This document shows positions 1 to 8,212 of a stretch of DNA of 64,000 nt, piece by piece. The DNA is from Flavobacteriales bacterium. Its GTDB lineage: Bacteria > Bacteroidota > Bacteroidia > Flavobacteriales_F > PHOS-HE28. Where the stretch lies: assembly GCA_019638085.1 (NCBI GenBank), contig JAHBUL010000005.1:124001-188000 (forward strand), in the 5' to 3' direction. A program made the translations under genes and the position numbers. Position 1 is the stretch's first letter. Each line of letters opens with the position of its first letter. Below the pieces are notes generated by a model. That model saw nothing but the letters and a program-made list of their open reading frames with translations, did not search any database and was not told the origin of the DNA.

Positions 1-1
1 T

Positions 2-1039
2 GCGAACACCTTCATGCTCACCATGCTCCGGGACAATGGCGACACCCTGCGCGTCACCGCATCAACAGCCCAGTTCGACAGCTCCATTGCACGCACCGAG
101 CGCATGCTCCAGCAACATACCCTGATGGTGGAGACGAGCGTTCCTTCGCGCGATGCCGACACGGCATTCATCGATGTGAAGCTCACCAACCTGGCCGGGC
201 ACAAGTTCCCCAGTGGCTACCCTTCGCGCAGGGCATGGGTCCAGTTGTTCGTCACGGACGCTGATGGCGATACCCTCTATAACAACGGGGCACCTTCATC
301 GGATCATGATATCGTCGGGCATGATCCCCTTTGGGAGCCGCATTACAACACCATCCGCTCCGCCGATCAAGTGCAGATCTATGAGATGGTGATGGGCGAT
401 GTGAACGGGGACCTTACCACGGTGCTGCAGCGGGCGAAGGAACCCTTGAAGGACAACCGACTGGCCCCCGCCGGTTTCAGTGTGAACCACATCACCTACG
501 ATACCACCATGATCGTGGGCAATGCAGCCACCGATCCCGACTTCAACCATGAGGACGGGGTGGAAGGAAGCGGTACCGATGTGATCCATTACCACGTCCC
601 CATGGGCGGCCATGTGGGCTTGATCAACATCACGGCGAAGGTCTGGTACCAGTCCGCTCCACCACGCTACATGCAGGATATGTTCGGCTACTCCAGCCCG
701 GAGATCGACCTGTTCAAAGGCATGTTCCAAGCTGCGGACAATACCCCCGTACTGGTGAAGTCCGCAACACAGACGGACATGACGGTGGGGATCGATCACC
801 TGCGCGAACTCGGTGTACATGTGTTCCCCAACCCCACACGCGATGGCATGCTGAACATCACCGGCATCGACGGACGTATTACCAGCATCGACGTGTATGA
901 TGCAGGCGGTCGCAGGGTAGCCCAGCGAAAGTCCGATGGCAATGTGCGATGGGCAACACGCCTACCGGGCAAAGGCACCTACATCGTAGTGATCCGCACG
1001 GCGGAGCGCAGCTTCGTGGAGCGGGTGGTGAGTTTTTAG
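2..1039 (+). CDS. Secreted multihaem-cytochrome-like protein, C-terminal part, with T9SS sorting domain (5' partial)
   Basis: The frame is open from base 2, so the true start lies left of the window; 345 residues are visible. The segment around residues 60-85 (motif GHKFPSGYPSRRAW) and the following beta-rich stretch match the C-terminal region of cytochrome c554-type multihaem proteins; no CxxCH haem motif is present in the visible part, so haems, if any, would be upstream. The last ~75 residues (from VFPNPTRDG near residue 274) form a Por-secretion-type C-terminal sorting domain, which in Bacteroidota directs export by the type IX system. The gene ends at a hairpin shared with the convergent arsM gene. 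Assignment to the cytochrome family is from motif memory and is moderate; the sorting domain is clear. Confidence 0.75.
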   Translation, partial: ANTFMLTMLRDNGDTLRVTASTAQFDSSIARTERMLQQHTLMVETSVPSRDADTAFIDVKLTNLAGHKFPSGYPSRRAWVQLFVTDADGDTLYNNGAPSSDHDIVGHDPLWEPHYNTIRSADQVQIYEMVMGDVNGDLTTVLQRAKEPLKDNRLAPAGFSVNHITYDTTMIVGNAATDPDFNHEDGVEGSGTDVIHYHVPMGGHVGLINITAKVWYQSAPPRYMQDMFGYSSPEIDLFKGMFQAADNTPVLVKSATQTDMTVGIDHLRELGVHVFPNPTRDGMLNITGIDGRITSIDVYDAGGRRVAQRKSDGNVRWATRLPGKGTYIVVIRTAERSFVERVVSF

Positions 1040-1088
1040 AACACCGTATCGCACGGTGATCTGAGGACATACCGGCAACCAAGACCAG

Positions 1089-1124
1089 AAAAGGCGGCAT
1101 ACCCACAAGGGATGCCGCCTTTTT
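1089..1124. terminator. Bidirectional intrinsic terminator between convergent genes
   Basis: A 10-bp stem AAGGCGGCAT (1091-1100) pairs with ATGCCGCCTT (1112-1121), with an 11-base loop, A-rich on the left and T-rich on the right. It lies between the stop of the cytochrome-like gene and the stop of arsM, so it can serve both strands. Confidence 0.8.
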
Positions 1125-1154
1125 GCTGAATTCGTTTAGGGCGCTGCGGTATGT

Positions 1155-2000
1155 CTAGCAGCACGAGCTGCCCGGTCCACAGCACGCGCCTTGTGAGGTT
1201 TTTTCGCCTCGGACGGTGATGCTCTCAATGCCCAACCCTTCAGCCTTCACGCGTTCCACCTCCGCAGGCGACAGATAGCGGGCGAGGATATCGCCCGGGA
1301 TGGTGATGGGCTTGCGCTTCAGCACATTCACGTCGGTGAAGCCGGCATCGGTGATCATGCCGAGGTAGTCGGCTTCCTGCGATGCACCCGTAACGCAACC
1401 CGCGTACAGCTCCGCGGCATGGCGCAGCTCGTCGGGCAGTTCACGCGTCAACACGATGTCCGAAACGCTGAAGTGGCCACCCACGCGAAGCACGCGGTTC
1501 ATCTCCGCGAAGGCCTTCCGCTTATCGGGCACCAGGTTCAGCACGCAGTTGCTCACCACCACATCCACCATGTTGCTTGAAAGCGGAAGGTCCTCGATGT
1601 CACCATGGCGGAATTCCACATTGGCATAGCCGAGCTTGGTGGCGTTCTCCTTCGCCTTGGCGATCATCTCCGGGGTAAAGTCCACGCCGATCACGCGGCC
1701 GTCGGGGCCGGTCTCCGCTCTGGCCACGAAGGCATCGTTACCCGCGCCGCTGCCGAGGTCCAGCACGGTATCGCCCGGCTTGATGCCTGCGGTTTCCGTG
1801 GGCAGCCCACAGCCCAGGCCGAGGTCCGCATCCGCTGCGTACCCCTTCAGTCCTTCGTAATCGTCGCTCATGATGTTGTACACCTCGGTGCTGCATTCAC
1901 CGGCACCGCAACAGGAGGAGGCGTTGGTCTCCTTGGTCTGCTTGGCCACTGCGGCGTAGGTCTTCCGTACGTTATCCTTCAGTTCTTCCGCGGTTTTCAT
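1155..2000 (-). CDS. arsM: Arsenite S-adenosylmethionine methyltransferase
   Basis: This 281-residue cytosolic enzyme would methylate arsenite using SAM. The Rossmann motif DLGSGAG is at residues 81-87, and cysteines 64 (GLGCG), 152 (SNCVLNL) and 202 (AGCVTGA) match the three arsenic-binding cysteines of the ArsM family. Extra cysteine pairs occur near the N-terminus (30, 31, 36) and at the very C-terminus (273, 274, 280, 281), typical of bacterial ArsM. The ATG at 2000 is chosen because an upstream extension would run into arsR; it sits 10 bp after the arsR stop, so the two genes form an operon. Confidence 0.95.
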   Translation of the reverse strand: MKTAEELKDNVRKTYAAVAKQTKETNASSCCGAGECSTEVYNIMSDDYEGLKGYAADADLGLGCGLPTETAGIKPGDTVLDLGSGAGNDAFVARAETGPDGRVIGVDFTPEMIAKAKENATKLGYANVEFRHGDIEDLPLSSNMVDVVVSNCVLNLVPDKRKAFAEMNRVLRVGGHFSVSDIVLTRELPDELRHAAELYAGCVTGASQEADYLGMITDAGFTDVNVLKRKPITIPGDILARYLSPAEVERVKAEGLGIESITVRGEKTSQGACCGPGSSCC

Positions 2001-2010
2001 GGTGTTCAGA

Positions 2011-2373
2011 TTAGTTGTCCGTTTCGGTTCCAGTGATAGGGGCACAGCAGGCCGCATCGGCTTTCCGGAAGGAGGCCATCAGCTCCACGAGCGTGCGCTG
2101 CGCCATCGCCCACTCCTTGGGATCGATGCAATAGCAAACGTTGGTGCCGGCGATGGTGCCTTGGATCAGCCCGGCTTCCTTCAGCTCCTTCAAATGTTGG
2201 CTTACCGTGCTTTGTGCCAAGGGCAGCTCATCCACCAGGTCCCCGCATACACAGCTGTCCCGCTGGGCGAGCAGCCGCAGTATGGCCACGCGTGCCGGGT
2301 GGGCCAAGGCCTTGGCATAGCGCGCCGTTCGCAGGTCGCGCTGCGTGAATGTTCTGGTCTTCGTGAGTTCCAT
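2011..2373 (-). CDS. arsR: ArsR-family metalloregulatory repressor
   Basis: A 120-residue winged-helix repressor. The helix-turn-helix spans about residues 44-70 ([20 protein letters not shown]). It is preceded by CVC at 41-43, the position of the classical ArsR metal-binding box, and further cysteines occur at 80, 82, 109 and 110. It would leave DNA when trivalent arsenic binds, releasing transcription of arsR-arsM. The ATG at 2373 is preferred; a TTG at 2391 is a possible longer start. Confidence 0.92.
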   Translation of the reverse strand: MELTKTRTFTQRDLRTARYAKALAHPARVAILRLLAQRDSCVCGDLVDELPLAQSTVSQHLKELKEAGLIQGTIAGTNVCYCIDPKEWAMAQRTLVELMASFRKADAACCAPITGTETDN

Positions 2374-2384
2374 TGTTCCTATCA

Positions 2385-2400
2385 ATCGCAATTTTACGAT
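2385..2400. promoter_or_regulatory. Candidate ArsR operator
   Basis: Imperfect dyad ATCGCAA-TT-TTACGAT (6 of 7 positions paired) located 12-27 bp upstream of the arsR start. Its size and position suit an autoregulatory ArsR site, but this is inference from symmetry and place only. Confidence 0.4.
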
Positions 2401-2441
2401 GAATGAGCGATCGGGAGCTGATCTTCATCAACAATTCCCGA

Positions 2442-3431
2442 TCAATTTCCGGGCGGAGCTTGGACGGCCAAATTGAAGATGGCATCGCCTTGGTACACCA
2501 TGGGTGCCCGGCTGATGTTGATCACGTAGCCCGCATGCTGGGCCATCATGGGTTCACTCTTGGAGCCGTACGGATCGGAAATGGTGCAAAGCACATCGCC
2601 CACCGCCACGTACTGGTGCATCTCCACCTTCACGTGCAGGAAGCCGGAGCGGTCCGCACGCACCCATTTGTGGTGGTCGATCAGCACGTTGGTGTGGCGC
2701 GGCACGGGTACGCGGATACCCGGGGCGAGCATGCCGAGGTGGTTCAGCAGGCGGATCACACCGTCCACCGCGCGCCGGGCCATCTCCTTGTCCAGGTGCA
2801 TGCTCATCCCGCTCTCGTTCAGCAGCAGCGGAATGCCCAGCTTTCCACAGGTTTCCCGGTAGGAACGGGCGATGTAGGGGCTGACCAGCGTAAAGGGCGC
2901 ATGGAAGACATCCGCCAGTGCTTTCACCGCCGCATCATCCGGCGCAATGCGCACCTGCGCCGCATTGTAGCGGTCCGCACCGCCGGTGTGGAAATCCAGG
3001 CAGAGGTCCGCCAAGGGCAGCACCTCCGTGGTGAAGCGGTGCGCCACGCGGCTGGCCAAGGAACCCTTCTTGGTGCCGGGGAACACGCGATTGAGGTCGC
3101 GGCCATCCGGAAAGAAGCGCGACTTGCTGATAAAGCCGAACACGTTCACCACGGGGATGCAGATCACCGTGCCCTTGGCGGGTTTGTTAATGCCGTGCGA
3201 GATCACCTGGCGCACCACTTCCACGCCGTTCACCTCGTCGCCATGGATCCCGGCCGTGATCAACACCGTGGGGCCCGGCACCGTGGAGCGCTCAATGATG
3301 ATGGGCACCTCCACCGGTGAATGGGTGAAGAGCCGGGCGATGCCGAGGTCCAAGCGGCGGCTTGCGCCCATGGGTATGGATTCGCCGAGTATGTTCAGGT
3401 CATCCTCGTGCGTGATCTGCGTGAGTTCCAT
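2442..3431 (-). CDS. Succinylglutamate desuccinylase/aspartoacylase-family zinc hydrolase
   Basis: A 329-residue protein of the AstE/AspA M14-like family. Zinc ligands are visible as GIHGDE (His63, Glu66) and DFHTGG (His148); the RDLNRVFPG segment (111-119) is the substrate arginine motif of the family. The C-terminal ~90 residues form the usual beta barrel. The true substrate cannot be told; Bacteroidota carry such proteins outside arginine catabolism. The ATG at 3431 (MELTQITHEDDL) gives the usual family N-terminus; 47 upstream codons are open but look non-coding. It stands alone between arsR and the tandem arrays. Confidence 0.85.
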   Translation of the reverse strand: MELTQITHEDDLNILGESIPMGASRRLDLGIARLFTHSPVEVPIIIERSTVPGPTVLITAGIHGDEVNGVEVVRQVISHGINKPAKGTVICIPVVNVFGFISKSRFFPDGRDLNRVFPGTKKGSLASRVAHRFTTEVLPLADLCLDFHTGGADRYNAAQVRIAPDDAAVKALADVFHAPFTLVSPYIARSYRETCGKLGIPLLLNESGMSMHLDKEMARRAVDGVIRLLNHLGMLAPGIRVPVPRHTNVLIDHHKWVRADRSGFLHVKVEMHQYVAVGDVLCTISDPYGSKSEPMMAQHAGYVINISRAPMVYQGDAIFNLAVQAPPGN

Positions 3432-3787
3432 GGTGGTGGGGAAAGCTGCGCCAAAGCTCGTACGTAGCCGGGTGTTTTCCATGACTATGCGGTGGAAGTT
3501 GACCCGCACCGTGGTAGGCACAGGCGGCCGGTGCGCACCGACCAGGGATACGGAGGCCACGGTAGGCGCCATTTTCCGGTGCCCTCCTCGCGCGTTGTGG
3601 TTCGGGGCCGCTTTGCAGGGTTTCAGCCCTATTTGATGTGGATAACCCGGAACAGTCTACATCCCTTGCCCAGCGAGGGCCGGAACGATCCGGACCCCGA
3701 TCCTTACTAACAATTTCGGCCTTTGTACCGCTCTCGGAGGCCGCATTTGTGCAGTTCCGGCAGAAAAGGTGTCGATCTGTCAAACGT

Positions 3788-4012
3788 GATGCGCATCGTT
3801 TTGCTTTTGATGTGCATCGTTTTGCTTTTGATGCGCATCATTTTGCTTTGATGCGCATCGTTTTGCTTTTGATGCACATCATTTTGCTTTTGATGCGCAT
3901 CATTTTGCTTTTGATGCGCATCGTTTTGCTTTTGATGCACATCGTTTTGCTTTTGATGCGCATCATTTTGCTTTTGATGTGCATCGTTTTGCTTTTGATG
4001 TGCATCGTTCCG
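3788..4012. repeat. Tandem array 1: ten and a half 21-bp units with a palindromic core
   Basis: Unit GATGCGCATC-G/A-TTTTGCTTTT. Ten full copies start at 3788, 3809, 3830, 3850, 3871, 3892, 3913, 3934, 3955 and 3976, then a partial copy; the third copy is 20 bp. GATGCGCATC is a perfect 10-bp palindrome; variants GATGTGCATC and GATGCACATC break only the centre. The array opens frames on both strands (heptads MRIKSKT on minus, LLMRIVL on plus) but the 20-bp copy shifts frame, so coding is unlikely. The sequence from 3432 to 3787 shows nothing else recognisable. Confidence 0.9.
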
Positions 4013-4066
4013 GGATCCCTACACATGATATGCTGGGGCATGCTCACCTGGGCAGGTGCCAGCAGC

Positions 4067-4720
4067 TCAACCGTGGAGAGCCAGCACTTGACTATCCAGC
4101 GTGAGCTCCTGATCATGCGTAGTCAGCACCTGATCATGCGTAGTCAGCTCCTGATCATGCGTAGTGAGCACCTGATCATGCGTAGTCAGCACCTGATCAT
4201 GCGTAGTCAGCACCTGATCATGCGTAGTCAGCTCCTGATCATGCGTAGTCAGCTCCTGATCATGCGTAGTCAGCACCTGATCATGTGTAGCCAGCTCCTG
4301 ATCATGCGTAGTCAGCACCTGATCATGCGTAGTCAGCTCCTGATCATGCGTAGTCAGCTCCTGATCATGCGTAGCCAGCTCCTGATCATGCATAGTCAGC
4401 ACCTGATCATGCGTAGTCAGCTCCTGATCATGCGTAGTCAGCTCCTGATCATGCGTAGTCAGCTCCTGATCATGCATAGTCAGCTCCTGATCATGCGTAG
4501 CCAGCTCCTGATCATGCGTAGTCAGCTCCTGATCATGTGTAGCCAGCTCCTGATCATGCGTAGCCAGCACCTGATCATGCGTAGTCAGCTCCTGATCATG
4601 CGTAGTCAGCTCCTGATCATGCGTAGTCAGCTCCTGATCATGCGTAGCCAGCTCCTGATCATGCATAGTCAGCTCCGCACTACCGATAGCCAGCGAAGCA
4701 AGGACCTCCTCCCGGGTCAC
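4067..4720 (-). CDS. Possible heptad-repeat protein encoded by tandem array 2
   Basis: A 217-residue reading frame that begins with a non-repetitive head (MTREEVLASLAIGSAE), then carries 27 consecutive seven-residue repeats of the type ELTTHDQ with E/V, T/A and T/M variation, and ends with ELTLDSQVLALHG. All repeats stay in frame over 567 bp and substitutions are conservative, which fits a real repeat protein, possibly a long alpha-helix. Against this, only one hydrophobic position per heptad is kept, the opposite strand is also open, and no homologue is recognised. Treat as a candidate only. Confidence 0.35.
   Translation of the reverse strand: MTREEVLASLAIGSAELTMHDQELATHDQELTTHDQELTTHDQELTTHDQVLATHDQELATHDQELTTHDQELATHDQELTMHDQELTTHDQELTTHDQELTTHDQVLTMHDQELATHDQELTTHDQELTTHDQVLTTHDQELATHDQVLTTHDQELTTHDQELTTHDQVLTTHDQVLTTHDQVLTTHDQELTTHDQVLTTHDQELTLDSQVLALHG
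4094..4675. repeat. Tandem array 2: about 27 copies of a 21-bp unit
   Basis: Unit CTGATCATGCGTAGTCAG plus CTC or CAC, period 21 bp without length change, covering about 580 bp. The unit contains the palindrome TGATCA and ends CTGA...TCAG that can pair. Variation is confined to a few positions (CTC/CAC, GTC/GCC, GCG/GTG/GCA). It lies only ~80 bp from array 1, which has the same period but another sequence; both share ATGCG. Confidence 0.92.
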
Positions 4721-5329
4721 CTACAACACGCGCCGCGCACCACGCACCCAGAGGTCAGCGGCATAAAGCAAGCGCTGGCGGACGCGCCAGTACAACGTTT
4801 TGGGAAAGGACGATCTTGGTTGTGGCACTCCAGCAGGCTAACTCAATTAGCGGGCGAGGCCTTCGGTCCCTGGCCAAAGCGGCCATATATAAGGTAGTAT
4901 ACGAAGTGGGGGCGGGGAAAGGTTGCGTTTTGAGGCGACCGGAGGCTAAAGGCCGTAGGCTTGAAGCTGCAATTCAAGCCTCTCGGCGGCTTCGGCTTTC
5001 AGCCTGTACAGGTCAGCACCCTGCCGTGCGTTCCAATGCTCTCGCAATGATGAGCAGGGAAGGAGGGCTGTGCAACGCACCGTACAACGCACGTCCTCGC
5101 GAGGGGCGGCCCGGAGCGGTAGCGCCGGCTGGCCCCGAAGCGCCTCGATGCAAATCGGGGTCAGCCGGGTTGGCACGGACCAGCACGAGGCACCGTCCAT
5201 CAACCAAGGCCTCGCAATAACGAGCACGAATGGGGTGCCGTGCAGCGCGGAGGCAGGCGCGAAGCGTAAAGCGCCAGCGACCAAGAAATACATTTACTTC
5301 GTGTATCCACCCCCAAAACACCAAGCCCC
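4721..5329. other. Intergenic stretch with interspersed repeat copies, no gene recognised
   Basis: No convincing coding frame. It holds a 31-bp element (5044-5074) and the first copy of a ~135-bp direct repeat (5105-5240) whose second copy lies at 5773-5915. Confidence 0.6.
5105..5240 (+). repeat. Direct repeat flanking the DUF2846-like gene, left copy
   Basis: About 120 bases align with 5773-5895, differing at roughly one position in eight; the first ~80 bases (from GCCCGGAGCGGTAGCG to ACGGACCAGCAC) are best conserved and contain the near-palindrome CGATGCAAATCG. The A part (GCAATGATGAGCAGGGAAGG) is degenerate here but intact at 5044-5074. Confidence 0.75.
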
Positions 5330-5773
5330 ATGAACCATGCAATTCGGAAACCGGCCCGGGCACTGCTCGTGGGCATCCTACTCCTGTTCGCAGCCATGCC
5401 ACAGCAGGCGCATGCACAAGGCGGTGGTCAGGAACAAGGCACCGTATACCTCATCCGGAGGACGGGTTTTTCAGGAGCGCTGGACGGTTACAGCATCTTC
5501 ATGGACGGCCAACGCATTTGCGTGCTGAACAACAAGAAGTACTCCGTACACCAGGTACCGGCGGGTGAGCACAGCTTCAATGTGCGCTTCGATGGCAAGA
5601 CCGAGAAGGCGAACAAGGAACCCTTGGTCATGCAGATCGAGGCCGGCAGGGAGTATTACATCAACGTATTGCAGCGCGAAGGCATCGTCAGCAAGGTCAC
5701 CTTGCAGGAACTGGCGGGCAGTTCCGGCAAGCGGGCCTTGGAGGATGTGTCCAGGGATGATAGCTGCAGGTGA
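5330..5773 (+). CDS. Secreted DUF2846-like protein
   Basis: A 147-residue protein with an N-terminal signal peptide (hydrophobic ALLVGILLLFAAM, predicted cleavage after AHA near residue 29). The body (residues 39-105: VYLIRRTGFSGAL, MDGQRIC, VPAGEHSF, IEAGREYYI) has the beta-sandwich pattern of DUF2846 proteins, envelope proteins of unknown function. No lipobox is seen, so it is probably periplasmic. The ATG at 5330 directly precedes the signal peptide. The gene is single and bracketed by direct repeats, which suggests it moved as a unit. Confidence 0.7.
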   Translation: MNHAIRKPARALLVGILLLFAAMPQQAHAQGGGQEQGTVYLIRRTGFSGALDGYSIFMDGQRICVLNNKKYSVHQVPAGEHSFNVRFDGKTEKANKEPLVMQIEAGREYYINVLQREGIVSKVTLQELAGSSGKRALEDVSRDDSCR

Positions 5774-5915
5774 GCGGCCCGGTGCGGTAGCGCCGACTGG
5801 ACCCGAAGCGCCCCGATGCATATCGGGGTCAGCCGGGCTGGCACGGACCAGCACAAAGCGTCATCCATCAATCAAGTCAGCGCAATGATGAGCAGGGAAG
5901 GAGGGCTGTGCAGCG
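5773..5915 (+). repeat. Direct repeat flanking the DUF2846-like gene, right copy
   Basis: Copy of the repeat at 5105-5240, starting at the stop codon of the DUF2846-like gene, followed by a 31-bp stretch (5882-5912) identical to 5044-5074. It contains the hairpin CCCCGATGCATATCGGGG. Confidence 0.8.
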
Positions 5916-6241
5916 GAAAGTCGAGCTTGAGGCTAACAGCTTGCGGCCCGAAGCTGGATCTCCGATGATCGAAAAGGCCTTTTGGCTGTTCCGGCTTTTG
6001 GCGCATTCAGGCATCCTGTTCCTTGGCCTTCGGCTAAGTCCATGAAGGACTCTGATGAACGCGGCATGACAGTCTCTTGGTCCGTTCAGCCTTCTGGCGC
6101 ATTCAGGCCAGCTGGCTCATCGGCCTTGGGCAAGGCGGAGCCATCGCAGCCAAGCCTGACAACGGACAACTGAACCATCCTATCAACCCATTCCCTACTT
6201 TGCCTGCTGATTGCCCACCAGCATTCCTTTCGAACCCAACA
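5916..6241. promoter_or_regulatory. Leader region of the restriction operon
   Basis: No gene is seen. A short direct repeat (TGGCGCATTCAGGC, near 5999 and 6093) occurs, and TACTTTG at 6197-6203, about 40 bp before the hsdM ATG, resembles the Bacteroidota -7 element TAnnTTTG with one spacer base less. Promoter assignment is tentative. Confidence 0.3.
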
Positions 6242-8212
6242 ATGAGCGAATCCACCGAAGCCGACTTGATCGGCTTACTGAATGAACACCAAAGCCTCGG
6301 CAACGGAAAGGCCCGCGAGCTTCTCGGCCTTGACGAAGCCGTCTACGAAAGCCTGAAAGCCGCCTTACTGGCCAAGGGCGTGATAGCCACTGGCCGAGGA
6401 AGAGGTGGAAGCATCCGCTTGGCAAGTGATGAGCAGAAAATGAAATCCACCACTGAGCCGAAAGCCAAGAAGCCAAAGGCCAATACCACTGAGCCAAAAG
6501 CCAAAGGCCAAGAACCAACCTCCGCCCAGGACGAACAAGCCTTCCTCAACGAACTCGACAAAAAGCTCTGGACCGCCGCCGACCGCCTGCGCTCCAGCCT
6601 CGATGCCGCCGTGTACAAGCACGCCGTGCTCGGCCTCATCTTCTTGAAGTATGTGAGCGACAGCTTCGAGATGCGCCAGCAGGAAATAGAGCGGGAGCTG
6701 CGCAACCCAACTAGCGAATTGTATTTGGATCCGAAGGAGTACGGTAGCGGCGGGGGATCGTCCGCCGGACCGTACGAAGAAGCCATCCGCGCCGAGCTCG
6801 AAGAGCGCGACTACTATACCGCCAAGAACGTCTTCTGGGTGCCGGCCATCGCGCGCTGGAAGACCTTGCAGGACAGCGCCAAGCTGCCCTCCGGCACGAA
6901 GATCAATGTACCGTCGACCCATGGGTCGACGTATACATTGACATCATTGGGCAAATTCATCGACGATGCCCTCGATGCCGTGGAGAAGGAGAACCCCAAG
7001 CTGAAGAACGTCCTCAACAAGACCTACACCCAGCTGCAGATCGAGCAGAGCAACCTCAGCTCCCTCATCGACCTCATCGCCACCATCCCCTTCAACCACG
7101 GCAGCTTGCACGCCAAGGACATCCTCGGCCATGTGTACGAGTACTTCCTCGGGCAATTCGCGCTGGCCGAGGGCAAGAAGGGCGGGCAGTACTACACGCC
7201 CAAGAGCATCGTGAGCCTCATCGTGCGCATGCTGCAGCCTTACAAGGGCCGCATCTACGACCCCGCCATGGGCAGCGGCGGCTTCTTCGTGCAAAGCGAG
7301 GAATTCATCGAGGCCTTCGGCGGCAAGTTGGGCGACATCAGCGTGTACGGGCAGGAGAGCAACCCCACCACCTGGCGGCTCGCGGCCATGAACATGGCCA
7401 TCCGCGGCATCGACTTCAACTTCGGCAAGGAGCCAGCCAACAGCTTCACCAACGACCAGCACCCCGCCCTGCGCGCGGATTTCGTGATGGCCAATCCGCC
7501 CTTCAACATCAAGGAGTGGTGGGATGCGAAGCTGGAGGGCGACCCGCGCTGGCAGTACGGCACGCCACCACAGGGCAACGCCAACTTCGCTTGGGTGCAG
7601 CATATGCTCCACCACCTCGCGCCCACCGGCAGCATGGCGCTGCTGCTCAGCAACGGCAGCATGAGCAGCAACAGCGGCGGCGAGGGCGACATCCGCAAGG
7701 CCCTGCTGGAGGCCGACCTGGTGGAGTGCATGGTGGCCCTGCCGGGGCAGCTCTTCACTAACACCCAGATCCCTGCCTGCATTTGGTTCCTGACGAAGAA
7801 CAAACGCGCCAACGGTGCATACCGCGAACGCAAGGGCGAAGTCCTTTTTATCGACGCCCGCAACCTCGGCTACATGAAGGATCGCGTGTTGCGCGACTTC
7901 ACGGAAGCGGACATCGAGAAGATCACCAGGGCCTTCCACAGTTGGCAGGGCCATGTCAGTCCGAGCGAAGCCGAGGACTACATGGACCAACCGGGCTTCT
8001 GTTTCAGTGCCACCTTGGAACAGATCGCCAAGCACGACCATGTGCTCACGCCGGGGCGGTACGTGGGTGCGGAGGCTATCGAGGATGATGGAGAAACGTT
8101 CGATTCGAAAATGCAGCGGCTTGTGGAAGAGCTAGGCACGCATCAAGCCAAAGCAAGTAAGCTCGATGTTCTGCTAGCTTCTAGTTTGAAAAACCTCGGC
8201 TATGGCGGATAA
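6242..8212 (+). CDS. hsdM: Type I restriction-modification system, DNA methyltransferase subunit
   Basis: A 656-residue N6-adenine methyltransferase. An N-terminal small winged-helix-like region (1-60) and a Lys/Pro/Glu-rich linker with a doubled TTEPKAK segment precede the HsdM helical domain (from ~95, FLNELDKKLWTAADRLR). SAM motif I is DPAMGSGGFF (~340) and the catalytic motif IV is NPPF (~419). At residues 224-231 the coding sequence holds the 18-bp palindrome GTCGACCCATGGGTCGAC encoding STHGST inside a region that is normally shorter. The ATG at 6242 is chosen over upstream in-frame ATGs that precede repetitive DNA. The stop overlaps hsdS by 11 bp. Confidence 0.95.
   Translation: MSESTEADLIGLLNEHQSLGNGKARELLGLDEAVYESLKAALLAKGVIATGRGRGGSIRLASDEQKMKSTTEPKAKKPKANTTEPKAKGQEPTSAQDEQAFLNELDKKLWTAADRLRSSLDAAVYKHAVLGLIFLKYVSDSFEMRQQEIERELRNPTSELYLDPKEYGSGGGSSAGPYEEAIRAELEERDYYTAKNVFWVPAIARWKTLQDSAKLPSGTKINVPSTHGSTYTLTSLGKFIDDALDAVEKENPKLKNVLNKTYTQLQIEQSNLSSLIDLIATIPFNHGSLHAKDILGHVYEYFLGQFALAEGKKGGQYYTPKSIVSLIVRMLQPYKGRIYDPAMGSGGFFVQSEEFIEAFGGKLGDISVYGQESNPTTWRLAAMNMAIRGIDFNFGKEPANSFTNDQHPALRADFVMANPPFNIKEWWDAKLEGDPRWQYGTPPQGNANFAWVQHMLHHLAPTGSMALLLSNGSMSSNSGGEGDIRKALLEADLVECMVALPGQLFTNTQIPACIWFLTKNKRANGAYRERKGEVLFIDARNLGYMKDRVLRDFTEADIEKITRAFHSWQGHVSPSEAEDYMDQPGFCFSATLEQIAKHDHVLTPGRYVGAEAIEDDGETFDSKMQRLVEELGTHQAKASKLDVLLASSLKNLGYGG
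6913..6930. repeat. In-gene palindrome, GTCGACC family (hsdM copy)
   Basis: Perfect 18-bp palindrome GTCGACCCATGGGTCGAC, extended by imperfect TGTA...TACA arms. The same 18 bases occur in hsdR at 17175-17192 and the same arms in alc at 51881-51899. Confidence 0.85.

Noticed and set aside
3788..4675. CRISPR-like array
   Set aside because: Units are contiguous 21-mers with no unique spacers and no cas genes nearby.
3638..4897. 419-codon plus-strand frame across both tandem arrays
   Set aside because: It arises because stop-free 21-bp repeats keep any frame open; it has no natural start, mixes hydrophobic and polar heptads and runs into non-coding DNA.
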